A stretch of DNA of 64,000 nt from CBDAPX01 sp965198725 (GCA_965198725.1 CBDAPX010000001.1:930001-994000); one strand, 5' to 3'; positions 22,965 to 32,118 are shown, counted from the stretch's first letter. Numbers and translations are program-made. Notes: generated by a model not told the origin, from the sequence alone.

Positions 22965-23575
22965 TGGCGGCTCCACAGGTTCAACTGATCGATACGCAAG
23001 AACTTGAGCTTTACCCGATCTCAGCCAGTGATCGGCTTGATTCCCATTACTTCCTGCAATGGAACCTCAAGCGCTGGCGAGGGAGTGAGTTCCGCAAAAC
23101 TTGCGATCCTGAGGTGGGCTGGTATGGGTTCCAGCTTTTCTGCATTGCCCAGGATGGCTCGCCTATCGGCACGCTACCCTGTGATGACAAGCAGCTTGCG
23201 TTTGATCTTAATCTGCCGCTGGAAAAATGGCAGGCGCTGATCCGGCGTGATGTGACGCCGCTGCATGGCTGGTATCAGGTGCAGTGTGACAACGGTGAGG
23301 TGCGCTATGCGCATCCCGTTGTGACCGAGGTTGCGGTTGAGGCGCTCGGCTCCAAGAAACGCAACGCGGCCAAGAACGCTGATGAGCGTATGCGCAAGCG
23401 GCTCGGCACGATTGCCCAGAACCTCAAGGTCAACATCCCTGGCGGCGCTCGCATCGCCCAGAATGAGGAACTGATCAACCGCATCAGCGATTGGATTGAG
23501 GACGCCTATCCAGGCGGCAGCGCCACGGTGAAGCGCATCCAGGAGGCGTGGGAGGCTCTTTCACAGCAGCCCTAG
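22961..23575 (+). CDS. Phage replication-region protein (DUF1376-like N-terminus)
   Basis: The 204-residue protein contains HYFLQWNLKRWRGSEFRKTC and GWYGFQLFCIAQDGSPIGTL, which resemble the N-terminal domain of DUF1376/replication-initiator-like phage proteins, and then a basic linker (LGSKKRNAAKNADERMRKRL). It lacks a helicase or primase motif. Immediately downstream is an array of about 21-22-bp repeats, so a role in origin recognition is plausible. The function is inferred only from position. Confidence 0.5.
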   Translation: MMAAPQVQLIDTQELELYPISASDRLDSHYFLQWNLKRWRGSEFRKTCDPEVGWYGFQLFCIAQDGSPIGTLPCDDKQLAFDLNLPLEKWQALIRRDVTPLHGWYQVQCDNGEVRYAHPVVTEVAVEALGSKKRNAAKNADERMRKRLGTIAQNLKVNIPGGARIAQNEELINRISDWIEDAYPGGSATVKRIQEAWEALSQQP

Positions 23576-23596
23576 AAAACCGTGCCAATTCTTCCA

Positions 23597-23656
23597 GCGG
23601 AAGTTTTGGAAATTCCTGCGGAGGATTTTGGGAGGATTTGCGGAAGGTTTTGGAAG
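23597..23656 (+). repeat. Iteron-like direct repeats, candidate phage replication origin
   Basis: Three imperfect copies begin at 23597 (GCGGAAGTTTTGGAA), 23619 (GCGGAGGATTTTGGGA) and 23640 (GCGGAAGGTTTTGGAA). The 22- and 21-bp spacing is two helical turns. They lie in the 223-bp gap between two early genes, where no convincing gene is seen; an AAAAGAAAAGA-rich A-tract follows. This is typical of an initiator-binding origin. Confidence 0.45.
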
Positions 23657-23798
23657 TTTCATTTCTGCCGAAAACCGAGCCGCTGAAAGGAAAAGAGAAG
23701 AAAATGAAAAAGAAAAGAGAATACCGATCAGCGCCAAAAATCAGGCGGTTTGCCTGTGGATAACTTGGGATTTGCTTAGAAAGATTAGGGGGCATGAC

Positions 23799-24380
23799 AT
23801 GGAAGGCGAGGCGCTAAGAGCAGGCAAGGAACGGGTCAGAGAGAACCTGATACTGCCATTGACCAAAGGCGGCATGATCCGAAAGCGGGGAATGCCTAAG
23901 GCGGCTGAGGATGAGATGCTGGCCAATCTTGAGGCGCGTCTTGCTTATATGACCGCTGACAACCTCAAGGCATTGGCCGAGGTGCTTGAGCGCTATGCGG
24001 GCGGCAAGCACAAGAATGTGTGGCCTGCTGAGGTATCCATCTACAATTGGGCGCGGGCCATCCAGTTTCCACCGGCCAGTGAGAGCCGCCTTGTGCGGTC
24101 CTATCTGCAATCGGCGGCGGGCAGCGCGGCTGAGGTGGGTGGCTATCTGGTGGAACTGTTCTGGTATCTCAAGAAATTCGGAGCGCCCCCGAACAATTAC
24201 TCCCTGTCTGAGATCAAGCGCGAAGCGGATGACAATCGCAGCGCCCTCGCTCGGATCAAGAGAGAGCAGGAAGTGGGGCGGGCCAGTCAGCGAGAATTGA
24301 ATTGGGTTGAGCATTACTACCAGACGCAGCGCCGCTGCCTGGATTTGATCAATGCTAAGGGCGACGGGGTAGTGGCATGA
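23799..24380 (+). CDS. Hypothetical phage early protein
   Basis: A 193-residue mostly helical protein (MEGEALRAGKERVRENLILP). It contains AEVLERYAGGKHKNVWPAEV and a C-terminal KREADDNRSALARIKREQEV coiled coil. I recognise no family; proteins of this kind are found between the origin region and the regulatory gene in rhodobacterial prophages. The start at 23799 is preceded by a G-rich GGGGGCATGAC. The stop overlaps the next ATG by 4 nt. Confidence 0.6.
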   Translation: MEGEALRAGKERVRENLILPLTKGGMIRKRGMPKAAEDEMLANLEARLAYMTADNLKALAEVLERYAGGKHKNVWPAEVSIYNWARAIQFPPASESRLVRSYLQSAAGSAAEVGGYLVELFWYLKKFGAPPNNYSLSEIKREADDNRSALARIKREQEVGRASQRELNWVEHYYQTQRRCLDLINAKGDGVVA

Positions 24381-25204
24381 AATATGAGCGGGTGTTCTTG
24401 GTGAACCGGCACGGTGTGGCAATGGCGATGGACGTGCGCACCCTGGGCGAACAGGCGCGGATTGATGGGGTCAAGGCGCTTGGCGCTGTGCCAGATGGGT
24501 GCGGCCCTGAGATACCGATGGCTCCTGCGCGTGGGCCAGTGCGGGCGTTCACACCAATGAAGCTCTATCCCAAGGGCGAGGATGAATGGGAACTCAAACC
24601 ATCAGGTCACATCGGGCCGGATGGTCAGCCTTTCAAATCGATCCAGCGGGCCGATGCCTTTGATCTCATGACCCATCGGGCGCGGCTTGCGCACAAGGGC
24701 AAGAAGGCTGAGTTCATTCCCCCGTTCACGCCTGCCCAGGTCACGATGGGCCGTCACTATCGCAACCTGTGGGAACGGCACGCCTCAGCCGGTGTGCGCT
24801 GTTCCTCGGTGGAGACATTGCGCGGCGGTGGCGCGGGCGGCGATGGCGGGTTCATTGATGCGGTGCTGCGGGATCGGGATCAGATCAAGCGCATCCGTCG
24901 CCGGATCGGTGACGGCTTTGCCTTGGAGGTGAAGCGGCAGGGCAAGGCGTCCAAGCGCAGCGGGATCACAGATCGGCGGCTGGTGGATATGGTTTGCCTT
25001 GAAGAGAAAACGCTGGCCGAGGTGTTGCGGGCGCATGGGTGTAGCAAATGGGGTGGCAATGTCATGGTGCTACAGGAGGCGCTGGCCGAGGCTCTCAATC
25101 GGATGATGGGTCCAGTGCGGCGGCAGGCGAGCTATACAATCCATGACGCTGATATGCCGCTTGGGTTCGAGCAATTCTCAGAGGCGGTTCACAAAGGGGC
25201 TTGA
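24377..25204 (+). CDS. Hypothetical phage protein, DUF6456/HTH-like
   Basis: The 275-residue protein has a variable N-terminal half and a C-terminal region with QVTMGRHYRNLWERHASAGV, GFIDAVLRDRDQIKRIRRRI and LRAHGCSKWGGNVMVLQEAL. This arrangement matches the DUF6456-like C-terminal domain of alphaproteobacterial phage and chromosomal regulators, but I hold this assignment loosely. It is the last gene of the early unit, before a terminator. Confidence 0.5.
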   Translation: MKYERVFLVNRHGVAMAMDVRTLGEQARIDGVKALGAVPDGCGPEIPMAPARGPVRAFTPMKLYPKGEDEWELKPSGHIGPDGQPFKSIQRADAFDLMTHRARLAHKGKKAEFIPPFTPAQVTMGRHYRNLWERHASAGVRCSSVETLRGGGAGGDGGFIDAVLRDRDQIKRIRRRIGDGFALEVKRQGKASKRSGITDRRLVDMVCLEEKTLAEVLRAHGCSKWGGNVMVLQEALAEALNRMMGPVRRQASYTIHDADMPLGFEQFSEAVHKGA

Positions 25205-25249
25205 CGCTTACCTCACCTGCGTGCCACTAAATGTGCATCATCAACAATT

Positions 25250-25277
25250 GCGCTCAACAAATCGTTGGGCGCTTTTC
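25250..25277 (+). terminator. Rho-independent terminator closing the early region
   Basis: GCGCTCAAC (25250-25258) pairs with GTTGGGCGC (25264-25272) with one G-U pair, followed by TTTTCT. It lies 46 nt after the last early gene and before the HNH/packaging genes. The rest of the 25205-25369 gap holds ATTTGTGGG and CCCACAAAT arms about 60 bp apart, of unknown use. Confidence 0.65.
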
Positions 25278-25369
25278 TATTTGTGGGAATGCAGTAAAGC
25301 CAACGTCTGCCATCCTTGGGATGTATCGGGAGCCAGTTGGTCCCGCCCACAAATCTCCAAAGGTTGTCC

Positions 25370-25753
25370 ATGATCCGTAGGCTCTGTTCCTTTCCAGGCT
25401 GTGATGAATTCGCAGAGGAAGGGCAGACGCGGTGCGCAGAGCATATGGCAGACAAGCGGCAAGCGGATGCGCAGCGATGGCAGCGCACACAACGCACACC
25501 CGAGATCGCAGCGGCTCGCAAGCTCTACGATACCAGATGGTGGCGGCGCGAAAGCAAAGCGTTCCTTGAGCGCAACCCGCTCTGCAAGCACTGTGAAGAG
25601 CTTGGGTTGGTCACAGCGGCCCGAGAGGTGGATCACATCATCCCGCATCGTGGCAACAAGAAACTGTTTCGGGATCGGAACAACTGGCAGGCGCTTTGTT
25701 CGCCCTGTCATGGTCGCAAGACGGCCAGCGAAACACTGAACAAGTCAGACTGA
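25370..25753 (+). CDS. HNH endonuclease, packaging-associated
   Basis: A 127-residue protein with the HNH core: PLCKHCEELG, AREVDHIIPHRGNKKLFRDR and NNWQALCSPCHGRKTASE. The cysteines form the structural zinc site, and DHIIPH carries the catalytic His. HNH proteins next to terS are characteristic of cos-packaging HK97-type phages and are needed with the terminase for cos cleavage. The start at 25370 (MIRRLCSFPGC) fits homologues better than 25316. Confidence 0.9.
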   Translation: MIRRLCSFPGCDEFAEEGQTRCAEHMADKRQADAQRWQRTQRTPEIAAARKLYDTRWWRRESKAFLERNPLCKHCEELGLVTAAREVDHIIPHRGNKKLFRDRNNWQALCSPCHGRKTASETLNKSD

Positions 25754-25885
25754 TCGCGCCCCTGTCGATATAGGGGGGGTGGTCAATTTCTTAGGTGGCC
25801 CCTGCTGCCGACCGCGCCCTGAAGCTCTCCTGTTGCGCGGGTTGAATTGGGGAAAAAAGCCCACTGGTTTTGAGGAAAGGAGGGA
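25754..25885. other. Candidate cos region (132-bp non-coding gap)
   Basis: The gap between the HNH gene and terS contains GATATAGGGGGGGTGGTC and a GGGGAAAAAAGCCC segment, with the ribosome-binding site GGAAAGGAGGG at its end. In HNH/terS-type phages the cos site usually lies here or next to it. No gene of credible length is seen. The exact cleavage point cannot be read from sequence alone. Confidence 0.35.
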
Positions 25886-26326
25886 ATGATGAAAGGTAAG
25901 AAACCTGAACTGGATAACGTCATTCCAATGAAAGGCGCTTCCTCGCGCCCGGTTCCGCCGCCACCCGATCTCATGGCGGAAGGGGCCAAAAAGGTCTGGG
26001 ATCGCCTCGCGCCAGAGATGGTTCGTCTGGGTCGCCTTGAACCGATCTATGAGGATAATTTCGCGGTTGTGTGTTGCGCCATCAATGATGTGATGGAACT
26101 GCAAACCGTGATCGATTTGGAGGGTCGCACCTATACCGTCAAAACACGGAACGGGATGCAGCAGAAGAAAACAGCGGCGTGGCAGGCTCAATTGGATGCG
26201 CTTGCGATTTTGCGCCAGTTCGGTGCGTTCTTTGGCATGACGCCTGTGGATGACAAACGCCTCGCAAACACAGATCAAGGTGATCTCTTTGCGATGCTGA
26301 AAGAAGGGCTGGATGCAACCCCTTGA
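25886..26326 (+). CDS. Terminase small subunit (P27 family)
   Basis: The 146-residue protein has the P27-type arrangement: PDLMAEGAKKVWDRLAPEMV, then RLGRLEPIYEDNFAVVCCAI and a C-terminal LDALAILRQFGAFFGMTPVD followed by KRL. It recognises cos and feeds DNA to the large subunit. AAAGGAGGGAATG precedes the ATGATG start. It overlaps terL by 14 nt. Confidence 0.9.
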   Translation: MMKGKKPELDNVIPMKGASSRPVPPPPDLMAEGAKKVWDRLAPEMVRLGRLEPIYEDNFAVVCCAINDVMELQTVIDLEGRTYTVKTRNGMQQKKTAAWQAQLDALAILRQFGAFFGMTPVDDKRLANTDQGDLFAMLKEGLDATP

Positions 26327-28010
26327 CCATCCCGTTTCGCGCTATGCCTCGGATGTGCTGGATGGAAAGATCGTTGCGGGTGAACTGGTGCGCCTCGCCT
26401 GTGAGCGCCATTTCCGCGATCTGGAAACGGGGGCAGATCGTGGTCTGGTGTTTGATTGCCAATCGGCCAGCCGCGTTCTGAACTTTGCCAAGATGATTGC
26501 CCACACCAAGGGCGACATGGCAGGCAAGCCACTGACCTTGCAGCCCTGGCAGATGTTCCGGCATGGGTCTGTGTTCGGGTGGAAGAAACCGCGCGATTTC
26601 GTTGATCCGATCACGGGCGAGGTTGAAACCAAGCTGGTGCGCCGATTCCGCTACACCTATCACCAGGTGGCAAAGAAGAACGGCAAAACCACCGATACGG
26701 CGGTGCCCGCGCTCTATACGCAGCTATTCGATGGCGAGCAGACGCCAGAGATGTATTGCGCGGCCACCACGCGAGATCAGGCGGGGCTGCTGTTCCAGGA
26801 TTTGCGCCGGATGGTGCAGGCCTCGGTGTTGAACAACACATTGATGAAGGTGTGGCGCTACCACATTGAAACCCTACCAACGGGCGGAATCATCAAGTGC
26901 CTCAGCCGTGACGGCAACTCAACGGACGGGATCAACCCGCATTTCGCGGCGCGTGATGAGGTCCACCGCTGGACGGATCGGGAACTGGCGGAGATCGTGG
27001 TGAACTCCATGATGGCGCGGCCTCAGCCGATTGATTGGGCGATCACCACGGCGGGCGCGGATCGCGCCTCTATCTGCGGTGAATTGCGTAAGTATGCCGA
27101 GGACGTTCTGCGTGGTGACGTGGAGGATGACACGTTCTTTGGCTACGTGGCCGAGCCGCCAGAGGATGCTGATCCAGGCGATCCGAACACTTGGGCGATG
27201 GCAAATCCCAACATGGGAATCGCCTTTGACCCTGGCGAGCTACGCACGATCTATGACCGCGCTCGCGCGATCCAGGGGCAAATGCCGAACTTTCGGCGGC
27301 TGCACCTCAATCTTTGGACCGAGGGTTCGCAGTCCTGGATTGGCCGTGATGTGTGGGACAAGGGCGGCGAAAAGTTTGACGTTGAGATGCTCTATGGCCG
27401 TCCTGCCTGGGCAGCGGTGGACCTGTCGCGCACCACGGACATGACTGCCATAGCCGTGGCGGTGCCTGTTGAAGATCAGGTGTATCTGCTGGTTTACAGC
27501 TTTCTGCCCGAGGGTCCGAAAGGGTTCATCACGCGGGCGCAGACTGAGAATCGGTCATACATCGCTTGGAAAGATGCCAACTGGCTTGAGGTCCACAAAG
27601 GCGGCGTGATCGATGAGGATCAGGTGTTTCAGCGCCTGGTGCAGATCAAGGAAACCTTTGACCTGCAAGAGGTGGCCTATGACGAATGGGGCATGAAATA
27701 CCTCGCTCAGAAACTGAGCCGCCGAGGGTTCCTGATGGTTCCGCATCGGCAGGGGTATGTGTCCATGTCACCGCCAATGAAACGGTTTGAGCAGTTGGTG
27801 ATCCAGAACCGGCTGCAACATGGCGGCAATCCTGTTCTCGCCTGGGCCGTGGGCAATGTTCATTGCGACATGGACGCGGCTGAGAACATCAAGCCGAACA
27901 AAGGCAAGGCCTCGGGCCGGATTGATCCGGCCGTGGCTTCCATCATGGCAGTTGGCCGAGCGGCGGCTGCGCAAGAGAAACGCAAAGCGCGGGAGATCAT
28001 GTTCGTATGA
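26313..28010 (+). CDS. Terminase large subunit
   Basis: The 565-residue protein contains the Walker A-like HQVAKKNGKTTDTAV near residue 120, the Walker B FAARDEVHRW near residue 212, and the nuclease domain beginning AAVDLSRTTDMTAIAVAVPV near residue 370, with VAYDEWGMKYLAQ further on. It is an ATP-driven packaging motor with headful/cos nuclease activity. Length and order match the HK97-like YmfN/Terminase_1 group. It overlaps both neighbours (14 nt and 4 nt). Confidence 0.95.
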   Translation: MQPLDHPVSRYASDVLDGKIVAGELVRLACERHFRDLETGADRGLVFDCQSASRVLNFAKMIAHTKGDMAGKPLTLQPWQMFRHGSVFGWKKPRDFVDPITGEVETKLVRRFRYTYHQVAKKNGKTTDTAVPALYTQLFDGEQTPEMYCAATTRDQAGLLFQDLRRMVQASVLNNTLMKVWRYHIETLPTGGIIKCLSRDGNSTDGINPHFAARDEVHRWTDRELAEIVVNSMMARPQPIDWAITTAGADRASICGELRKYAEDVLRGDVEDDTFFGYVAEPPEDADPGDPNTWAMANPNMGIAFDPGELRTIYDRARAIQGQMPNFRRLHLNLWTEGSQSWIGRDVWDKGGEKFDVEMLYGRPAWAAVDLSRTTDMTAIAVAVPVEDQVYLLVYSFLPEGPKGFITRAQTENRSYIAWKDANWLEVHKGGVIDEDQVFQRLVQIKETFDLQEVAYDEWGMKYLAQKLSRRGFLMVPHRQGYVSMSPPMKRFEQLVIQNRLQHGGNPVLAWAVGNVHCDMDAAENIKPNKGKASGRIDPAVASIMAVGRAAAAQEKRKAREIMFV

Positions 28011-29284
28011 GTTTAATTTCGCGCCTATTGGGGTCGGGCCAGAGCCAAGCCGCGCGGGTAGAGCCGCCGATGGTTGCGGCTGCTGGCGAAACCTCGGGCA
28101 CATCCAAACCTGCCGGTTGGCTTTCAGATACCGGCTGGGGGTCGCAAAGCCGCGTGAAAACGCTGCCGCGCGTTTCGGCAACCATCGCCCAAAAGCACGC
28201 AACCGTGACGGCCTGTTGCAGCGTTCTGGCGGGCGATACCTCCAAGGTTCCTTTGCTGCTCAAGCGGCTCAAGGATGATGGCGAGGAAGAGGTGATCCGA
28301 GATCACCCGTTGGTCTATCTGATGAACGTGGAATCGAGCGATGGCGTTCCGGCCTCAGTTCTGCGCTTCACGCTGGCCTATGCCTTCACGCTGCGTGGCA
28401 ATGCCTTTGCCTACACGCCTCGGGATGGTTCCGGCGAACTGACTATGATCGATCTGATCAAGCAGGATCGGCCAACCGTTCTGCGCAATGGCCGTCAGCG
28501 GTTCTATGACTTTGAGGATGGCGCACAGGTCCATCGGCGGGTGCCAAGCCGCTCAATGGCGCATCTGCGCTATATGTCTGAGGATGGTTGGATGGGCCGC
28601 TCGCCTATTGAGGTGGCGGCTGAAAGTATGGGGCTGGCTCTGGCCGGTCAAGAGGCTGCGGCTCGCGCTGCATCGGGTAGGCCTCTCTCGGCATTGATCG
28701 AACTGCCTGACAACTTTGAGGGCGATGATGGTTGGGAGCGCAATGCTACTCGGCTTGGGGATCGGCTGCGTAATCCAAATGAATCGGGCATTGCAATGGT
28801 GCCTGAGGGGACAAAGGCAAACCGCCTGGATATGTCTGCTGCCGATCAGGAACTGTTGGGAAGCCGCAAGTTCGACAAGGTGCAGATCCTGGGCATTTAC
28901 CGCGTGCCTGGTTTCAAAGTGCAGGATGTTGAGGGTGGCGTGAAGGCGAACAGTGAGCAAAGTTCCATCGACTATCGCACGGATGCTCTGCTGCATTGGG
29001 GCGGGTTCATTGAAACCGGCTTGGCCCTGGCGCTGCTCACGCGGGGCGAGCGTGAGGCGGGCTACTTTCTTGAGCATGATTTTGACGCGCTAATGCGCCC
29101 CACACTCAAGGATCGCTATGACGCCATGCACAAGGCCGTGGGTGGCCCGTTCATGACTGCGAACCATGCCCAGAAACGCCTCGGCCTGCCGATCACTGAT
29201 GGGCCGGATGATGACAAGTTGAACCCTGCGCCGAACATGACGCGGGACAAAGAGAAGAGCGGCGAAAAGGAGACTGAGGAATGA
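28007..29284 (+). CDS. HK97-family portal protein
   Basis: A 425-residue protein with portal hallmarks: KTLPRVSATIAQKHATVTAC, LRGNAFAYTPRDGSGEL, SRSMAHLRYMSEDGWMGRSP, and VQILGIYRVPGFKVQDVEG. It forms the dodecameric ring through which DNA enters the head. It lies between terminase and protease, overlapping both by 4 nt. Confidence 0.95.
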   Translation: MSLISRLLGSGQSQAARVEPPMVAAAGETSGTSKPAGWLSDTGWGSQSRVKTLPRVSATIAQKHATVTACCSVLAGDTSKVPLLLKRLKDDGEEEVIRDHPLVYLMNVESSDGVPASVLRFTLAYAFTLRGNAFAYTPRDGSGELTMIDLIKQDRPTVLRNGRQRFYDFEDGAQVHRRVPSRSMAHLRYMSEDGWMGRSPIEVAAESMGLALAGQEAAARAASGRPLSALIELPDNFEGDDGWERNATRLGDRLRNPNESGIAMVPEGTKANRLDMSAADQELLGSRKFDKVQILGIYRVPGFKVQDVEGGVKANSEQSSIDYRTDALLHWGGFIETGLALALLTRGEREAGYFLEHDFDALMRPTLKDRYDAMHKAVGGPFMTANHAQKRLGLPITDGPDDDKLNPAPNMTRDKEKSGEKETEE

Positions 29285-30171
29285 CGAAACAAACAATTGC
29301 CAGCCTGTTCGCGGCCACTGATTTGGCGATCTGCGCTCAGAGTGCGCAGGCGCTCTTGAGCCTGCCGATGCCCAAAGCCGAAACCAAGGCTGTGACCAAT
29401 GCGGCGATGATCGCGCGGGGCGAGCGCTTTGCGATCTCGCGCGGTGTTGCCGAGGTGCCGGTCAAGGGGCTGCTCACGCCGAACCTCTTTGTTTTGGAGC
29501 GCTGGCTTGGATGGGCCACCTATCAGGGCCTTGAGGAAACGCTGAACCTGCTGGCCAGCAATGAAGAGGTTTCCGCCATTGTGTTGGAATTCGACACACC
29601 AGGCGGGATGGTTCTGGGGGTTGAGGCTGCAAATGCCGCCATTGCAGCCTGTGCCAAAGTGAAGCCGGTTCATGCGCTGGTGAACCCGCTCTGTGCCTCG
29701 GCAGGATATTGGCTGGCCTGCGCCTCCACCGAGATCACCGCCACGGCAGGTTCCTTGATCGGGTCCATTGGCACGATGCGCGGGGCCTACGCAGCAGAGG
29801 AACCATTCTATGAATTCCGTTCCTCGCACGCTCAGGCCAAGAACCCTGATCCTTCGACTGAGGAAGGCAAGGCGGAAATCCAGAAAGTGCTGGACCTGGC
29901 CGAGGCCAAGTTCCACCAGGCGATTGCCACTGGCCGCAAGATCGCGCCGGCAGACCTGCCCACACGGATCAGCGCCACTGATGACGCCAAGGATGGCGGG
30001 CGGGCCTTTGAGGTATCAGAGGCGCAATCGCGCGGCCTGATCGATGCCGCCGAGACGCGGGATGCTTTCTATGCTCGCATCTTTTCCAAGTATGGGCCTA
30101 AGCCGCGCACCTCTGGGCGGCGGGCCATGACGGCGAAAGCCAAGGCCGCACAGGCCATCGCCGCCACCTGA
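29281..30171 (+). CDS. Prohead protease, S49/SppA (ClpP-fold) family
   Basis: The 296-residue protein has the S49 pattern: VSAIVLEFDTPGGMVLGVEA, HALVNPLCASAGYWLACAST with the catalytic Ser in ASAGYW, and a later GSIGTMRGAY. In HK97-like phages that lack the U9 protease, this type cleaves the scaffold part of the capsid protein during maturation. It overlaps the portal gene by 4 nt. A C-terminal Lys/Ala-rich tail may be a scaffold segment. Confidence 0.9.
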   Translation: MTKQTIASLFAATDLAICAQSAQALLSLPMPKAETKAVTNAAMIARGERFAISRGVAEVPVKGLLTPNLFVLERWLGWATYQGLEETLNLLASNEEVSAIVLEFDTPGGMVLGVEAANAAIAACAKVKPVHALVNPLCASAGYWLACASTEITATAGSLIGSIGTMRGAYAAEEPFYEFRSSHAQAKNPDPSTEEGKAEIQKVLDLAEAKFHQAIATGRKIAPADLPTRISATDDAKDGGRAFEVSEAQSRGLIDAAETRDAFYARIFSKYGPKPRTSGRRAMTAKAKAAQAIAAT

Positions 30172-30265
30172 ATTCTTGCACATCGCTGTGCCTGAACACC
30201 CTGCCCCACGCGGCGGGGCCAACCTGCTGCGTTTTGCAGCGTCTGATCTGCGAAAGGAAAATCAG

Positions 30266-31582
30266 ATGAAAGACATCAACGATCTTCGCCGCGAACGCAC
30301 GAGCGCGGCAACCAAAATGGAAGAATGTGCCAATGCCATTGCGACCCTGGAAGAGGCCGAAACGGCGGCTGACGCCCAAGAAATGGTTGATGCCGTGGCG
30401 GCGTTTGATGCTGCCGAGGCGGAGTTCCAAGCGGCTGACAAGGCGGTGAAACGCGCTGAGGCCGTTGAACAAGCCAAGGCCACCTCGGCCCAGGGCGATG
30501 AGGGCAACGATCAGGCTCAGAACACCCCTGCGCCCGCTCAGCCCAAGTCCGATGCTGACAAGGGCATTGAGGCGGGCCTGATGTTCCAGGCGCTGGCCGC
30601 AACGAAAGGTGACACCGAGAAGGCTGCAAAGTTCCTTGAGGATGGCGGCAATTCGGGTGTGGCTGCTACCCTGTCGGGTGCAACCGAGGGTGCTGGTGGC
30701 GTTACCATTCCGCGTGCCCAGGCCAGTGAACTGATCGAATTGTTGCGCCCGCGCGTGGCTGTACGTGCCTCTGGTGCGCGGATGATCGATATGCCTGCTG
30801 GCCAGATGCGCCATGCACGGCAGAGTTCCTCGGCCACCGCGAGCTACACCGGCGAGAATGCGGCGATGCCCGTCAGCGAACCTGGCTTTGACAAAGTGGA
30901 TCAGAGCTTCAAAAAGCTGACCGCTCTGGTTCCTGTCGGCAACTCGCTGTTGCGTCATTCCAGCGTGGCGATGGCTGCTCTGGTGCGTGATGACATTCTC
31001 AAAGTCATGGCGCTGCGCGAGGATTTGGCCTTCATTCGCGGCGATGGTTCCGCCAATACCCCCAAGGGTATCAAGAACTGGATGCTGCCTGCCAATTGGG
31101 TTGCGGGTGTGGCCAACGCGCCGATGACCGTTGACGCGGCGCTGCGCGGCCTGGTGTCTAAGGTGGAAGATGCCAATGTGGGCATGGTTTCCTGCGGCTG
31201 GATCATGCGGGCGGCAACCAAGAATTTCTTGGCCGCGCGGCGCGATCCGAATGGCGGCAATTACCTGTATCCGTCCATTCAGCAGAATGGCACGCTGCTT
31301 GGCTATCCGATCAAAACCACGTCTCAGATTCCGATGAACCTGGGCGCGGGCGGGAACGAAACCGAGGTCTATTTCGGTGACTTTGATGAGGTGTTCATCG
31401 GTGACGCGATGACGCTGGAATTCGAGACTTCGTTCCAGGCCGCATATGTGGATTCGAACGGTGACACGCAATCTGCGTTCCAGCAGGATTTGACGCTGTT
31501 CCGCGCGATCTCCGAACACGATCTGGCCCCGCGCCATGATGAGGCTCTGTCTGGCCTGAAGGGCGTAGGCTGGACACTCTGA
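30266..31582 (+). CDS. HK97-type major capsid protein
   Basis: The 438-residue protein starts with a 130-residue helical delta/scaffold domain (INDLRRERTSAATKMEECAN, PAPAQPKSDADKG) which the protease should remove, followed by the HK97-fold region: ASELIELLRPRVAVRASGAR, PVGNSLLRHSSVAMAALVRD, and FIRGDGSANTPKGIKNWM. It ends with a typical GDFDEVFIGDAMTLE segment. The start at 30266 is preceded by GCGAAAGGAAAATCAG. Confidence 0.95.
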   Translation: MKDINDLRRERTSAATKMEECANAIATLEEAETAADAQEMVDAVAAFDAAEAEFQAADKAVKRAEAVEQAKATSAQGDEGNDQAQNTPAPAQPKSDADKGIEAGLMFQALAATKGDTEKAAKFLEDGGNSGVAATLSGATEGAGGVTIPRAQASELIELLRPRVAVRASGARMIDMPAGQMRHARQSSSATASYTGENAAMPVSEPGFDKVDQSFKKLTALVPVGNSLLRHSSVAMAALVRDDILKVMALREDLAFIRGDGSANTPKGIKNWMLPANWVAGVANAPMTVDAALRGLVSKVEDANVGMVSCGWIMRAATKNFLAARRDPNGGNYLYPSIQQNGTLLGYPIKTTSQIPMNLGAGGNETEVYFGDFDEVFIGDAMTLEFETSFQAAYVDSNGDTQSAFQQDLTLFRAISEHDLAPRHDEALSGLKGVGWTL

Positions 31583-31603
31583 CCTGATCGTCAAAACCCA
31601 TAG

Positions 31604-31632
31604 CGCCTCGCGGTGATCGCGGGGCGTTTTTT
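31604..31632 (+). terminator. Rho-independent terminator after the capsid gene
   Basis: CGCCTCGCG (31604-31612) pairs with CGCGGGGCG (31618-31626) with one G-U pair, followed by six T. It would reduce read-through from the strongly expressed capsid gene to the connector genes. Confidence 0.8.
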
Positions 31633-31653
31633 AACCCATTCGGAGAAAGACCC

Positions 31654-32106
31654 ATGAAAAAGATCGTTTTGTTCACTGCTGCATTCCAGGCCTATTCCAA
31701 GGGCGATGTAGCGGGCTTTGATGTTGAGATGGCAGATGACCTGATCAACAAGAAAAAGGTGGCTGAGGAATATGAAGCGCCAAAGGGCGACACACAGACC
31801 TTGACCATCACAGTGGACAGTGAAGAGGCGCAGGCTGAGATTGCTCGCCAGGTGGAAGCCGCCACGGCTGAACTGGAAAAGCAGGCCAAAGCGCGTTCCG
31901 ACGAACTGGACGCCCGCGAGGCCAAACTTGATGAGCGCGAAAAGTCCATCGTCAAGGATGAGGCTGAGATGGACAAGTACGCTGGCGAGCTTGATGCGCT
32001 CAAGGCCGATCTGGATGCCCGCGAGGCCGCGCTGACCGAACCGGCCAAAACCGATGCGGCTAAGGAAACCACCTCGGCCAAGCCCCCCAAGCAGGGCGGC
32101 AAGTAA
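31654..32106 (+). CDS. Hypothetical head-region coiled-coil protein
   Basis: A 150-residue protein with a short globular N-terminus (MKKIVLFTAAFQAYSKGDVA) and a long charged coiled coil (KQAKARSDELDAREAKLDER). It lies between capsid and connector genes, where head-decoration or scaffold-like proteins are found; the role is inferred. AGAAAGACCC precedes the ATG. Confidence 0.65.
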   Translation: MKKIVLFTAAFQAYSKGDVAGFDVEMADDLINKKKVAEEYEAPKGDTQTLTITVDSEEAQAEIARQVEAATAELEKQAKARSDELDAREAKLDEREKSIVKDEAEMDKYAGELDALKADLDAREAALTEPAKTDAAKETTSAKPPKQGGK

Positions 32107-32118
32107 GGAAACGCGCTG

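Noticed and set aside
23548..23763. Rightward 71-codon frame across the iteron region
   Set aside because: Low-complexity translation (Gly, Ser then Lys rich) without a ribosome-binding site; the region is better explained as repeats.
25213..25371. Leftward 52-codon frame MDNLWRFVGGTNWLPIHPKD
   Set aside because: It looks protein-like but overlaps a terminator and has no ribosome-binding site close to its ATG; coding status cannot be supported.
30098..31594. Leftward open frame of 498 codons opposite the capsid gene
   Set aside because: It is a mirror of the HK97 capsid codons, with no ribosome-binding site and no recognisable domain.
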